Assembly: GCA_009801015.1 (NCBI GenBank)
Contig: VHZZ01000730.1
Span: forward strand, 70,871-96,211
Source of the DNA: Silene noctiflora
Lineage: Eukaryota; Streptophyta; Magnoliopsida; Caryophyllales; Caryophyllaceae
Reading direction: 5' to 3'
Length of the DNA stretch: 25,341 nt
In this document: piece after piece, positions 1 to 11,296 of the stretch
Position numbering within the stretch: position 1 is the stretch's first letter
How the letters are laid out: each line of letters starts with the position of its first letter
Position numbers and translations under genes: made by a program
Notes under the pieces: model-generated
What the model was told of the DNA's origin: nothing
Database searches by the model: none
The model's input: only the letters and a program-made list of their open reading frames with translations

Positions 1-1800
1 TCAAAATGTAGTACCATTTTGTTTAGGTACAAGATCTTTTCCCCGAGTGTTAATAGACCTGATAGCATTGGAAATACACCTTTTAGCATTGTAACCTGTA
101 ATAACTACGAAGTGCATGACTGTGGAAATGATGAAAATCGTGACATAGTGACTTGTCGTATTTAGAGCACTATCGATGCTTATTGATCCAAAATGCAGCA
201 TTTGTTATACTCGCTCCCATTCTTTCAATTCACACTTTTTCTTGTATATATGTGTGGCATTTTATCCAAAAGGTATGAATTTAAAGAATTGGAGAGTAGT
301 GTAATTATAAGAATTTCTTTACTATACACATTTGTTAGGTGAACTTGTTAGTGTTGTAAATTTTGAGTAGGGTTGATGATATGAAAATGCCCTGCTGGCT
401 TATTGGTAAGGGGGTTCATTCCATGTTATGTGATCAGAGTGCACAAATTGGTCTGGTCGAGGATCCACGGTCCACCTATTTAAACCGTGGGCCAACTGTT
501 GTTACGAAGATATTTAACATTTATGACTTGACAAATATTTCTCCTAATCTGATAACATTTTGCTATATATTATTTTGACATATTTTACTACCCTAGTCCC
601 TAACCAACTAAACCTAGATCCATGATATAACCTAAATTAATCGGCCTGATAACAAAAAAAATTAAGCAATATATTATTTGGTCTAAATGGTCCGCAGTTT
701 TATGGTCAAGACCGGATTGAATCGATATAACTATGCTCTGATCCACGGTCCAACATTTTACCCTTGTCCGGTCTTTGATCCATAAAGTTTGGTTCGACCC
801 GGCTTAGTGGACACCCATACTTTTTTGGATGACTCTTTGTATTTAAGACCAAATGGTCATGGGTTGTGACTGGACTAAAGTTTTGTGTTTGTTGATCAAA
901 GATGTCCCATAGGCCCATATTAGAATTTATATATGTTTAGGCTAGATTAGCCGTGGCTTAGTTCAATGAGCCCTTGAAAATACTATTACTCCATGAGTAA
1001 ATGAGCAGAGATTAATAGCTCAGTTGTGACTGGGCTGAAGTTATTAGGGTGGTAGTGAAAGGTCATTGTAGTTTACTAGTTTTGTAGCTAAACCGAACAA
1101 ACGGGTTAATCGAGTCGGGGTTTTTCAAGCTACAAAGTACTCCGTATGTTGTTTCATTTGTAGGGCCCTTGCCTACTAAGTGGCATAAGTTTGTGAAGGG
1201 AAAAACTGTTGGTGATGTAGTGATAGTACTAAAATGTGATTTATTGATTGATGAACAAAGGGAGACATAGTTTGATTTGATAAATGGGACCTTAGCTTGC
1301 TCCATATCACCAACTTTTTTTCATTTTTAGCGGCTTTATGTTGGACGTTCTATGCTTCTATGGTCCACAAATGGTTAAAAGTTAAACAAATTTGTCATTT
1401 GTTTCATTTGTTTAAATTTATCAAGTTTTACTTAAAAATAACGGGTTGTAAAAAAATTTTACATGGCTTTGTAAAAAAAATCGAAATTTAAGGCTCACTC
1501 GTGAATAGTGTACAAAATAGAAATGTATAGGGTGGAATTGAATGGAACAAGTAATATACTAGTTTAACTAATTTTTTTGTAGGAAACGGAATTCGTGGCT
1601 GTAGGTTGAATAACAAATTTGCAAGTAGTAACTGGGTTGGGTGACATGAATAACATTGAATAGGAGTGTATGGTGCAACACTGCAACATGTTGGGGTGCG
1701 TGAGTACGTGGTGGTAAACGCTTCACAAATTACAGCTACGTAGGCTCTATCATGCAAAACACCACACCACTTCTACACTTCTACACTTCTACCAACTACT
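1..1800. other. Left flank, no supported gene
   Basis: There is an open + strand frame of 54 codons from base 1 to the TAG at 163-165, edge-truncated and without a recognised domain. The rest has scattered short ORFs and decayed repeats such as GATCCACGGTCCA at about 460 and 740 and GTTGTGACTGG at 863 and 1023. Nothing there is annotatable as a gene. Confidence 0.5.
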
Positions 1801-1817
1801 TCCAATCTTCCATCCAT

Positions 1818-1850
1818 CAGGATTCAGGATTCAGGATTCAGGATTCAGGA
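1818..1850 (+). repeat. Heptamer microsatellite, CAGGATT x 4.7
   Basis: Perfect repeats of CAGGATT. A short ACTTCTAC repeat of three units lies just upstream, at about 1770-1790. Confidence 0.95.
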
Positions 1851-1938
1851 CCACCACATTTCACAAACCTACCCTCCTTATAAGCTAAATACTACTGTAC
1901 AATGATTACAAATATGGTGAGGGTTGGGGCGAATCGGA

Positions 1939-2023
1939 TATTTGTTCGAGATAGATTAAATATCTAATCGTTATTACGGTATTTGTTCGAGATAGATTAA
2001 ATATCTAATCGTTGTTATTACGG
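1939..2023 (+). repeat. Tandem duplication of a 41-bp unit
   Basis: TATTTGTTCGAGATAGATTA, then AATATCTAATCGTT...ATTACGG, occurs twice back to back, at 1939-1979 and 1980-2023. The second copy has a 3-bp GTT insertion. There is no coding content. Confidence 0.9.
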
Positions 2024-2024
2024 T

Positions 2025-2215
2025 AAGGCCACAAGTTCAAATCTTGGTAACCTCTAATAACTCACGAATTATAATTTCAGCACATGATTTGTGGGAGCCT
2101 GTGCACTAACCACTTTTCAATCTCAATGAGACGTTCGAGTAAGGGGGCGTAATAGGAATAAATATAATAGTTGAGCCTCAACCATCACCTTAAGGTTTTG
2201 GTTGAGACAATTCTT
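2025..2215 (+). repeat. Degenerate dispersed-repeat sequence with tRNA B-box-like motif
   Basis: It begins GGCCACAAGTTCAAATCTTGG, which contains a B-box-like AGTTCAAATC, and ends in a CCTCAACCATCACCTTAAGG / TTTTGGTTGAG stretch. That tail recalls tails of plant LTR or TRIM-type retroelements. No terminal structure could be delimited. Confidence 0.25.
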
Positions 2216-2589
2216 CTATCATTTGCAAATATGTAACTAAACATATTTATCGCGTAAAACAAGCGTCGACAAACATGAAAAAGCAAATGTATAGTGTGAA
2301 GTTGAATGACATTTACTAGACTATACAATGAGTTGTAAAACCTGAGTTTTCTAATAAAATTTTTTAGCTTTGCTTTAAAGAATCGAGTTACACCATAAAG
2401 TTTATGCACTCATTCATTTAAACATTAAAAAAAAAATTAAAAAAGCTTAGAAAAATTACACATAAACTCAATTAGATATAGATTAGGTTTACGATGCTAT
2501 TATGGAGTATAACACATGAGGTATAATGTTATTTGTGGTTGAATGGAGCCATAGAGAGAGTATTTAGGGACTTAATAGAAGTTTTGGGA

Positions 2590-2779
2590 AATTTCTAGTA
2601 TCATTAAGGATGTAAAATTAGATCTTCAGTTTTTCGATGAAGTGATAATTAAACATTGCTTTCGTGAAGCCAACAAAGTTGCCGACTTTATGGCTTCTAT
2701 TGGACATTCACGTCCAACTCTTTCGAGGTGGTTTGAAAGCCGGTGATCAATCTAGTTTTATTACCTTATCAAAAAAAAA
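2590..2779 (+). mobile_element. 5'-truncated LINE (non-LTR retrotransposon), RNase H tail
   Basis: The frame ending at the TGA at 2744-2746 contains FREANKVADFMA, the hallmark end of the RNase H-like domain of plant L1-type LINEs, preceded by IIKDVKLDLQFF. A short 3' tail ends TTACCTTATCAAAAAAAAA. TAGAAGTTTTGGGA (with two more ambiguous As) occurs on both sides, at 2574-2589 and 2778-2793, as a target-site duplication. Only about 190 bp were inserted, so the copy was dead on arrival. Confidence 0.85.
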
Positions 2780-2799
2780 TAGAAGTTTTGGGATCTCTC

Positions 2800-3730
2800 A
2801 AATTTATTCCAAAGTTCCAATAAAGACTAGGTTTGAATGGAGTGGGGGCATAAAATATTGTCGGTAGAACTTAGAAGAGAAACTTAAATGCGTAGAGCAG
2901 GGAAGGTGGTGTGGTTGTTGCATTGTATGTACTGTGAGTACGCTACGCTGGGTCGTCTAAGTAACGTTGATAAAGTCTAGTAAATCGATACGTACCACTA
3001 CGTGTAACGTACTACCTACGTGTCTTCCTCATTGCCATCGTTATAATCTACATGTATTCTTTTCCGACTAATTCTTATTTCAGACCGATTATAATCCTTA
3101 TAAAGTCTTCAGATGGGTTTATGTGACTGTTTAGGTTGGACATAATTTTACCATAAAAACGTGACCATTTAAATTGGATCACATTTGACTGTAAATGAAT
3201 TACATATTAATTACATATTAGGTCTCGTTTGAAAGGAGACTTAATGTTCTTTAAGGGACACTTTATTTTTTTGGAAGCCAGGGTGCTTACAGCTAATAGC
3301 TGTGTTTCGCATTATGTATGGCATGGTGCTTTCTTATAAAGGTAAGTGACATGTTACAAAATGTGTTATTTATAGAACTACTAATCTCGTGAAAGGACAA
3401 TTTAAACAACTACCATATTAATTTTGATTTCAGATCTACAAAGTTTGCCCAAAACGTCCTTTGGACATCGAAAATTTCGAACTTTTTAGCTAAAATTTTT
3501 AAATTTGTACATTGCTTATTTGCTTTTATTGAAATTTTTAAACCCCAACTGTGAAGCCAAAGTCTCTCGTTGCTTGCGAGTAACATATAGAAAGTGTGAT
3601 CATTTTGGTGAATATATATTACTTTTCTTATCAAATATATTTGTTTAGAATTTTTACGTCGCATATTTTGAACAGGCACATGTACATGACTCGAAAAGTC
3701 ACAGGTACAATGTAATGAAGATAATAACTA
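2800..3730. other. Intergenic DNA, nothing recognised
   Basis: Short ORFs only, with no domain or codon signal. It includes a stretch rich in ACGTAC/CTACGT palindromes at about 2930-3030. Confidence 0.5.
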
Positions 3731-3931
3731 TTCCCTCTATCTCAGTCATTTTTTCTCTATTCATTTCAATTAAGACCATAAAAATGAGAAAAGGGAGAGA
3801 AAAATAATGACAATTAAATAACTCTCTCTCACTTGTCCACTTGTGTAAAATTTCTAAAAGTGGAAATTGATAACAATTGAGTGATCCACCCGAAAACGGG
3901 AATACATAACAATTGACCATGACAGAGAGAA
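3731..3931. mobile_element. Degenerate Stowaway-like MITE, about 201 bp
   Basis: The left end TTCCCTCTATCTCAGTCAT pairs with the right end, which reads TTCTCTCTGTCATGGTCAAT in reverse complement. TA flanks both sides. The repeats have decayed, so this is an old copy. Confidence 0.55.
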
Positions 3932-3954
3932 TACTTTTTTTTGGTGGAATACGA

Positions 3955-4200
3955 GAAGCCTGGCAAATAAGTCAATCGGGTCGGATTCGGCTCATTTGGT
4001 TTTGCAAGAATTTTCGAGTCAACTATTATTATCAAGTTATTTATAAATAATAATCAATTTGCAACAACAAATAAACATTGAGGTGGGGGTTATACTTGGT
4101 TGAGTCAATTCGAGGTCGGGTCAAGTTCGGGTTTTGAGTTGGATGTCAGGCTGGATTATTCGAGTCGAGTCAGCTCAATTTCGCCAGGTTGTACATCACA
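3955..4200 (+). repeat. Low-complexity CGGGTC/GAGTC repeat region
   Basis: Scattered copies of TCGGGT, GGGTCGGA, GAGTCGAGTCAG and GGTCGGGTCAAG suggest a decayed simple repeat. No ORF of note. Confidence 0.4.
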
Positions 4201-4840
4201 AGAGTTACTACGAGTATATGAATTTTTGTTATAGACAACTTATTATGAATTTTACTTGGTTGAGACAATGGTATTATGAATTTTTCTTTTTATCCTTATA
4301 GACAACTTATTTTATCTTTCTCAACTCAAATTCGTATTTATGAATTAGCTACATAATTTGGTTTCTCACCTTGTCGTCGGTGGTCATCATTTAGATTCAA
4401 AACTTTAGTGAGATATTTTTCCATTTAAGTTTAGAACAAGAAGAGCGGGACCAAAGCGGAAATGGACCTATCTAAGTCTAACGTACATGAATGTCATCAA
4501 GTAGTTGAATCTATGCACGTGATTCACTTGGATCACTACATCAAAATATCATATTATGAATTTGCCTTTTTTATTTTTGAATTTTAAAACAAATCTTTGG
4601 GTGGCCACTGGGCACTTGGCATGGCAGGTTCATTATTTGATTATTTGATGCTAAACTAAATGAATAGTACGAGAAGAATTGAAATGCGAATGCGCTGTGT
4701 CTGTGTTGATTAATAATTGCAAGATTATTATAGCCAAAGATTTCGGATATTCTTTTACCCATAAAATTCCTTTACACATAATATAATGTGCTATAATAGG
4801 TGTCAATCGTCGGATCTTTGTTGTTTCAAATTCATTATTA

Positions 4841-5057
4841 CTCCTCACTTTCTCCCCATTAATTGTTATCTGTTTTCGTTTTGGGATATCAATTACAGAA
4901 TAATTGTTATTTTTCTCTATTTTTGGTAAGATTTAGACTCGTGGACTTGTGAGAGAACTCATTACTCTATTAATATTTTTCTCTTTTTTTTTTTCTCATT
5001 TACTTAGTCTAATTGTGTCAAAACGAATAGATAATAAATGATCGAAACGAAAGGGAG
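4841..5057. mobile_element. Degenerate Stowaway-like MITE, about 217 bp
   Basis: The left end is TA|CTCCTCACTTTCTCCCC and the right end is CGAAACGAAAGGGAG|TA. Internal similarity is limited to the first 30 or so bases of each end. No coding sequence. Confidence 0.45.
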
Positions 5058-5960
5058 TATTATTTATCAATATTTTTTCTCCCTTTTATTCTATTTTATG
5101 AGAAAAAAATAAGGCGAATGTAGATTATTAACGGAAACATACTCTTTCTCCGATTCAATTATTTGTTTCTCTTTGATTAAAATATTCATTACAATGAGTA
5201 AAAAAATGTAAACAACTGAATAGGATAGGCGAAGTCAAGAACATAATAAGATAATATGATACACTTTAATTAATATTTAATAAAGGACTTTTATGTTCAG
5301 CATAAGTAAGACCTTTGATTAGCACATAACTATAGTTGGAAGTTGTTTGGAAATTGAAAGTGTTTAGGACAGTAATCTTGTGTTATTTTTTATTTTTATT
5401 TTCCTATTACAATAAAGCTAAAATATCTTTACGTGATAGGTTTACATTCTATACGACGGATTTATACAAATATTTAATTTAATGTGTCAAACTAAATCCA
5501 ATTACCAAAAGATTATGATTGTATTAGTGGAAAAGTAGTTACGAGTATTATCAAACTAAACTTTTTTACAATGTGCAAGCCTACATTAGTTACATAAGTG
5601 ATTGTGTTTATGATAATCATATAAATTTAATTAATTATAAAATAAAGATCACTTTTTTAAAATAAAATTCTCCAAGAAATAGGAAATACAAACTAAATAT
5701 TTTTGTTTTAAAAACAAACTTTAAGACAATATAAGAATTCTAACATAAGTAAAATTGTTGACATACCCATTAACTTTATATTTTTTATTTATTGCAATTT
5801 AAACAGGAATTTTTTGCTTGTCATATCTCTAAATTATATCTTTTATATTAACTAGGCTAATCATATAAAAATAAAGGTAATATATTTATAGAGATCCTGA
5901 AATTATCACTCAATAATAATCAATACTGGAGAGGTTTGATTGTGAGAGATCAATGATATT
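5058..5960. other. AT-rich intergenic DNA, nothing recognised
   Basis: Very AT-rich, with no long ORF, tandem array or clear element end. Confidence 0.5.
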
Positions 5961-5964
5961 TGAA

Positions 5965-6241
5965 ATCTTGAGAGACGATCCCTCAATAAAATTATTGTGA
6001 GATAAAATTATTGATAAAAATGGCACGAAAAGAAATAAAATGAGTACGTATACTATAACATGGGGAAGTACAAAAAAATGGTTACAATATATGATAAAAT
6101 AAGTACGATTGTTACGAAAACTTGTACTAGAAGAAATAAACATTTCGAGACACAATCAATAATCAAAAAGGTATGAAAATACATAAAGGGAGTATAATAA
6201 ATCGGTCTTTTAATAACTTAATGAAATACCGTCTCTCTAAA
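5965..6241 (+). mobile_element. Possible third copy of family A
   Basis: The left end (TTGAGAGACGATCCCTCAAT) and right end (CTTAATGAAATACCGTCTCT) are inverted relative to each other and match the GAGACGGTCT / TTATTGAGAGA style of the family ends. The interior repeats ...GTAC...ATAAAATAAGTACGATTGTTACG, similar to but clearly diverged from the other two copies. Confidence 0.35.
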
Positions 6242-7309
6242 ATTTTTGCGAATTGAAATATGTTTGAAGTTTATGTTTCACTTCAATTCGGGAGTTGTTA
6301 ATTTCGAAAAATAAATAATATAATCATCACTGATTATTTTTGATGAGATACTTAATGCAACAAGTTTCATAAGGCAATATGATCAACTATTTCATGTTTT
6401 ATTCCATAAAAAACAATCACTCACTAAGAAAAAAATGATCAACATAAGATCGCCTTATCAAATGGGAAGTAGGTTAGTTCATATACTATATCAGTATATC
6501 ACCGATGACTTGTATTACAGTTTTCGAGCTTTATAATAAAGATGTAGTCAATTATGAAGGAAATATTTCACTAAGGTAGTTAATTGACTTGTTCTTGTAT
6601 AATAAAATAAAGAAATGTATTAATGTCAAAATGCTAAACAACATAAATATTTTATGATGGCAAAAAATATGAGTATATTTCACACAACATAATTACACAC
6701 TTATCAAAATATGTACTTTACCATTTTTGTAGATATGTAAAATATAACTATTTGATCATGATAATCTTGCCACTTTAATACTATCACTCATAAAATTGAA
6801 TCCTCCTATTTTAAGGAGATTATATTTTCTCATTAGTATCAAAAATTAAATAATCCCATTAGCTTTATTACCTTTTTTTGTTTTTGTTTTTAAGACTTAC
6901 TTACATTCTCTCACTTCACTAATTCATAAAGATAATATAGGTTGATTATTTTTAAAAAAAAAGTCTTTGTATAAATAGATTTATTTGAAAATAAGTCATT
7001 ATATTTATCCTAAAATAACTAATATGTACTCATGAGCTAAATAGAGAATGTATATACGATGGTGACATCTTCACTTTTTGATGAAAAGAATGTCTTACTG
7101 ATATTATCTGAGTGGAACTAAACTACTAAATAGTAACGAGTAATAACCTAAATTGTATCTAATCGAATTATTGAACAAAAATAAAATAAAATAAATTAAA
7201 TTAAAATTACGTCCTAGTATGATGAAACAATGAAGCACAACAATGAGGCAGATGGTCTTCACTCAAAAAAGAAGTTTTAATCATAAAAACGGATTCTTAG
7301 AAATAAATA
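6242..7309. other. AT-rich upstream region of the mutase gene, nothing recognised
   Basis: No ORF of note, and homopolymer A/T runs. It could contain distal promoter elements, but none is identifiable by eye. Confidence 0.5.
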
Positions 7310-7452
7310 ACCGTTCTTATTTACACAATAATTGTACCCATTTTATCTTTAATCATGATTTGTACTATTTTATTACATTTAGTGTCATTTTTTTCTTAAA
7401 TTGGTAAAGTAGTCTCTCAATAAATTGATTGAGAGACTGTCTCTCAGAAAAC
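7310..7452 (-). mobile_element. Terminal-inverted-repeat element, family A, partial copy
   Basis: Read on the - strand it starts CTGAGAGACAGTCTCTCAAT and later reads AAAGATAAAATGGGTACAAT. It aligns well with the 18897-19137 element, which carries TTAAAGATAAAATGGGTACA. The far end is not recognisable, so the copy is probably truncated. Confidence 0.55.
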
Positions 7453-7459
7453 CGACTCC

Positions 7460-7571
7460 TTACAAAATACTCCCTCTTATTCAGCCTATAGTTTCTCTTT
7501 CATTATAATATTCCTCACATGTATTAGAAAAGGGGGAATTATAGGCTGAATAGGATTAATTACAAAATACT
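7460..7571. mobile_element. Palindromic element flanked by a 12-bp direct repeat, upstream of the mutase promoter
   Basis: TTACAAAATACT occurs at 7460-7471 and 7560-7571. Between the copies are 88 bp whose ends form an imperfect inverted repeat around TATTCAGCCTATAG / TTATAGGCTGAATA. It looks like a small hairpin element with a long target duplication. The left edge (TACTCCCTCTT) resembles Stowaway but the right edge does not. It ends about 190 bp before the TATA box. Confidence 0.55.
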
Positions 7572-7759
7572 GAAACCCAAGCTGAGACTCAGGACAGAGA
7601 TATTTCCACTAACTCAAATTCTCAATCATTAAATTATTATAGAAAAAAAATAAAAAAAATAAAGGTGGGATTATGGTAGAAAAACCCCAAGTCGGAAAAG
7701 TCATGTTTGACATGTGCAAGACTACTATCATCCCACCAATTAAGCACTAATTTTCCTAC

Positions 7760-7766
7760 ATAAATA
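7760..7766 (+). promoter_or_regulatory. Probable TATA box of the mutase gene
   Basis: ATAAATA sits in CCTACATAAATACCACC, 122 bases before the ATG, and is followed by a C/T-rich stretch typical of a plant transcription start and leader. The position implies a start of transcription around 7790-7800. This is inferred from position and composition only. Confidence 0.55.
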
Positions 7767-7789
7767 CCACCCCAAACCCCTCCACTCTT

Positions 7790-7887
7790 TCATTCATCCT
7801 TCCTACACCATCCTTCCTAAACCCAAACAAACACCTTCTCCTACATCTCTCTCTCTCTCTTTCGACAATCTCCCAGATCTCGCATCA
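7790..7887 (+). promoter_or_regulatory. C/T-rich 5' leader of the mutase gene with a (TC)n run
   Basis: The stretch before the ATG is almost purine-free in places and includes a TC dinucleotide run at about 7846-7860. Pyrimidine-rich leaders are common in highly expressed plant housekeeping genes. No upstream ATG is seen between the presumed start of transcription and the coding ATG. Confidence 0.5.
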
Positions 7888-10521
7888 ATGGCGGGAACAA
7901 CCTCCATTACCCCAACACCTCTTCTCAAGGATGAGCTTGATATCGTCATTCCCACCATTAGAAACCTTGATTTCCTTGAGATGTGGCGTCCCTTTTTTCA
8001 ACCTTATCATTTGATCATTGTTCAAGATGGTGATCCTACTAAAACCATTCATGTTCCTGATGGTTTTGATTATGAATTGTATAATCGTAATGATATTAAT
8101 CGTATTCTTGGTCCTAAGGCTTCTTGTATCTCTTTCAAGGATTCTGCTTGTAGGTGTTTTGGGTACATGGTTTCTAAGAAGAAGTATATCTACACCATTG
8201 ATGATGATTGCTTTGTAAGTTGAATTTTTTCGATTTTTTTTTTTTTACTTTAATTCGTGATTTGTGAAGTGGGTTTTGATCAAAGTTTAGATCTTGATGT
8301 TTTAGTCAATTTGAATTTTTAATTTTGATGAATGTTTGGATCTTGATGTTTTGTGCATCTGGGTTATGTTAAAATTCAAATTTTGTTATGTTGGTCGATT
8401 TGAATTTTTGATTTTTGTGTAGTAGATTTGATGTTGTTATTGATTTCGGGTTTTGTTTGTTTGAAAGTTGAGATCTTTGATGTATATGCTTCAATTTTGA
8501 TGTTTGTACCAGTAGATCTCTGATGTTATTCACTCTCGAGTTTTTAAACTTCCCTTTCATCATTTGTTTACATTTGATTAAAATAAACGAATAAAAAGTA
8601 AACGAATGATTGAGACGGAGTGGTAACTCCCTGCAATTCTTTTCTCAAATCAATAATCTTCCTGATTTGCAGGACTGTCATTTTCGAAGGCCTTAATCTT
8701 TAGTGTACTCAGTAAACCTAGGCAATGCAGATCTCCAAGTGTGGTCATATTCTAATTATTCAGTGATTATGATGCCTTTTGTTGGATGTTGACTTACTGA
8801 TGCCCCTTTCGAAACCGAATACTAATGCATGTCTACCTCAATAAAGATCTGATTAACAGACTAGACCTTTCAGTTTGCAAATGTCCTTACAAGTCACATT
8901 CATCTTCTAACACAAGCTGAGATCTAGCCTGTGTTACAAGTAGTAGTTTAATCTCTCAGGTCAACATTAGGAGCATTTTAAAAAGCGTAAACAACCTATC
9001 GCGGTAAACTAAATGGCGGCCGTGTGGATCTTTTCTAGTTGAACTTTGTTAGCATTGTTCTCTGTTTATCGTTTCCTCATCTTGTTATCAACATATATCG
9101 AAATTCAAATGTGCAATGTGCACTGGGATCTTCAATGTAGATCTAATATCTTCATTGTCCGACATGTAGGTTGCCAAAGATCCAACCGGAAAAGACATCA
9201 ATGCCCTTGAGCAGCACATCAAGAACCTGTTGTGCCCGTCAACCCCATTGTTCTTCAACACCTTGTATGACCCATACAGGGAGGGTGCTGACTTTGTCCG
9301 TGGATATCCTTTCAGCATGCGTGAAGGTGCCCCTACTGCTGTCTCTCACGGTCTTTGGCTGAATGTTCCTGATTATGATGCACCCACCCAACTGGTGAAG
9401 CCTCTTGAAAGGAACACTAGGTATCCCTGCAGTCTTTGTTATACGTGACATTTTTGATTTTCAAGAAGGCAGTTTGATTATCAAACATGTAGCATCACAT
9501 ACGCAACATGATTGTTTGAGATATATGTCTAATCTTGTTTGGTCGCTTGCTAGGTATGTTGATGCTGTCTTGACCATCCCCAAGGGAACCCTCTTCCCCA
9601 TGTGCGGCATGAACTTGGCTTTTGACCGTGAGCTCATTGGACCAGCTATGTACTTTGGACTCATGGGTGATGGTCAGCCTATTGGCCGTTACGACGATAT
9701 GTGGGCTGGCTGGTGCATCAAGGTATCTATTCCTGCTCTCTGCCTAATTACATTTTCACAATCTTTAATCCCCCAAATCAATGATCATATTGTAGTATTG
9801 ATACCTTTTAGGCAATGTTCGTATATGATATGGTGAGGATTCACCGTAAAACCTTTAAACCTCTGTACGTCTTATAATAACATACCGTAAGACGGTCCTA
9901 ACTAGAATGTACGCTACATTTTATTGTGTTCTTTTCAATTGCATCAAGTTGGTCCCAAGTGTTCCAAGCTCTTTGACAAGTTCTGGGATGGGAGTTATAA
10001 GGGCAATTTTGATGTTGACTTAGTTTCATAACCAAGTCTTGAGTATACTACCCCCCATCCACCACTAAATTACTTTACCAGCTAAACAAACTCGTCTAAC
10101 TTACATCTGCAATTCTGCACGCATCCATGAATGTTGAAACAATCATGACATTGTTTGGTTGGTGTTTATGCAATAGGTTATCTGCGACCATCTAGGTTTG
10201 GGAGTGAAAACCGGACTGCCATACATCTTCCACAGCAAGGCAAGCAACCCATTCGTTAACCTGAAGAAAGAGTACAAGGGTATCTACTGGCAAGAAGAAT
10301 GCATCCCATTCTTCCAGAACGCAACCCTCCCCAAGGAATGCGCCAGTGTCCAACAATGCTACATCGAGCTCTCCAAGCAAGTGAAAGAGAAGCTCGGAAA
10401 GGTTGATGAGTACTTCATCAAGCTGGCAGATGCTATGGTGACTTGGATCGAGGCATGGGACGAGCTGAACCCTGGCACCGCTGAGGCGACCACCACCGCC
10501 GCCAATGGCAAAGCAAAGTGA
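7888..10521 (+). CDS. RGP: UDP-arabinopyranose mutase / reversibly glycosylated polypeptide, 4 exons
   Basis: Exons are 7888-8214, 9170-9420, 9554-9722 and 10177-10521. All three introns (955, 133 and 454 nt) are GT-AG, and splicing gives an uninterrupted 363-residue protein, close to the usual RGP length of about 360. Family knowledge: these cytosolic or Golgi-facing enzymes interconvert UDP-arabinopyranose and UDP-arabinofuranose for cell-wall polymers and are reversibly self-glycosylated on arginine. Visible in the sequence: the N-terminal [16 protein letters not shown] stretch at about 16-31; the DDD triad at 105-107 (TIDDDCF), the last codons of exon 1; and [17 protein letters not shown] at about 146-162. 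R153 and R160 there have the same 7-residue spacing as the two essential arginines of rice UAM1. The C-terminal tail is Ala/Thr-rich, as in class 1 RGPs. There is no signal peptide or membrane segment. The start is the first ATG after a CT-rich leader. Identity is near certain; the exact paralogue is not resolved. Confidence 0.96.
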
Positions 10522-10800
10522 GGGGAGTTTGACCCACAACGGAGCCCTCGCATCTGTCATTCTTTAACTCTTCTTCCAAACATTGTTGGTTGGAAGATTA
10601 GGCTTTTATTTATTTTTGCAGGGCAGAGAGATATAGTGTTTTGAATAATTTAGTATTTTTATTGTTTGTTTTACATGGGTGTTCTATGGTCAGAGGCTGA
10701 GATTAGTAGAGCACCCTCTATCCTTTATAGTTTCAGTACAAGAATTCAGTAGACCGAGATTTTCTGATTTTTGTTTCTGCTATTTATTTTTAATAGATTG
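10522..10800 (+). other. Probable 3' untranslated region of the mutase gene
   Basis: After the TGA the sequence becomes T-rich, with AATAAT- and TTTTATT-type tracts. No canonical AATAAA is obvious, which is normal in plants, so the cleavage site cannot be fixed from sequence. Confidence 0.4.
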
Positions 10801-11296
10801 TATTATTAATTATTTTTACCTATATCTCAGATAGTTGACTCTATTTTCTTTTCTTTATCTTTGGTATGATCTCTTAATTATATTGCATTAACCTATTATT
10901 AATCTTAGCATCCAAGGAGCCCTCCAGCTGATATATTATATCTCGGTTTGAGACTCGATCAATTGATTGTATAATCTGTTCTCATAACTTGGTTTTGATC
11001 ATTGCATAACCAAACTAGAATGTCTCAAAGTGACTAATGGTAATCTTGAAAATCATCCGTGTTAACTTGGAAACCGTTTTAGTTTGGTATATCAACGTTG
11101 GATGGGTCTCTTACATATACAGTATACACTCATAAATAAGTGTTTAATCAGTAGAGAATCGTTTTGTACTGTAAGACCATCTTATTTGTTAATTTGCTGA
11201 TTTGTGTACAATGTAATATTGAGACTGGTTTGAGTTGGTGAATCTGAAATTAATGGTGATAGTTAGCAAATTCTTGTTTTAGATGGTTAATTAGGT
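10801..11296. other. Intergenic DNA after the mutase gene
   Basis: No gene seen. It contains GTACTGTAAGACCATCTTA at about 11166, similar to the short-element ends at 13056. Confidence 0.45.

Noticed and set aside
1-162. Uninterrupted + strand frame of 54 codons at the left edge
   Set aside because: A Cys/Asn-rich peptide that briefly suggested a transposase or FAR1-like remnant, but no diagnostic motif pattern is present and the frame ends at 163.
706-918. 70-codon open frame on the - strand
   Set aside because: Lies in decayed repeat-like DNA with no domain. The frame is short enough to be chance.
2664-2867. 67-codon open frame on the + strand overlapping the LINE fragment
   Set aside because: Off-frame to the FREANKVADF RNase H reading and has no features of its own.
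8585-8630. Stowaway-like right end (GAGACGGAGTGGTA) in mutase intron 1
   Set aside because: No matching left end with TA flank could be found, so only a chance or heavily decayed remnant is possible.
9405-9836. 143-codon open frame on the + strand starting with ATG
   Set aside because: It runs through introns 2 and 3 of the mutase gene. Only the exon 3 part is real coding sequence, and the correct model enters it by splicing at 9554.
10192-10560. 122-codon open frame on the - strand
   Set aside because: Antisense shadow of mutase exon 4, which is strongly identified on the + strand.
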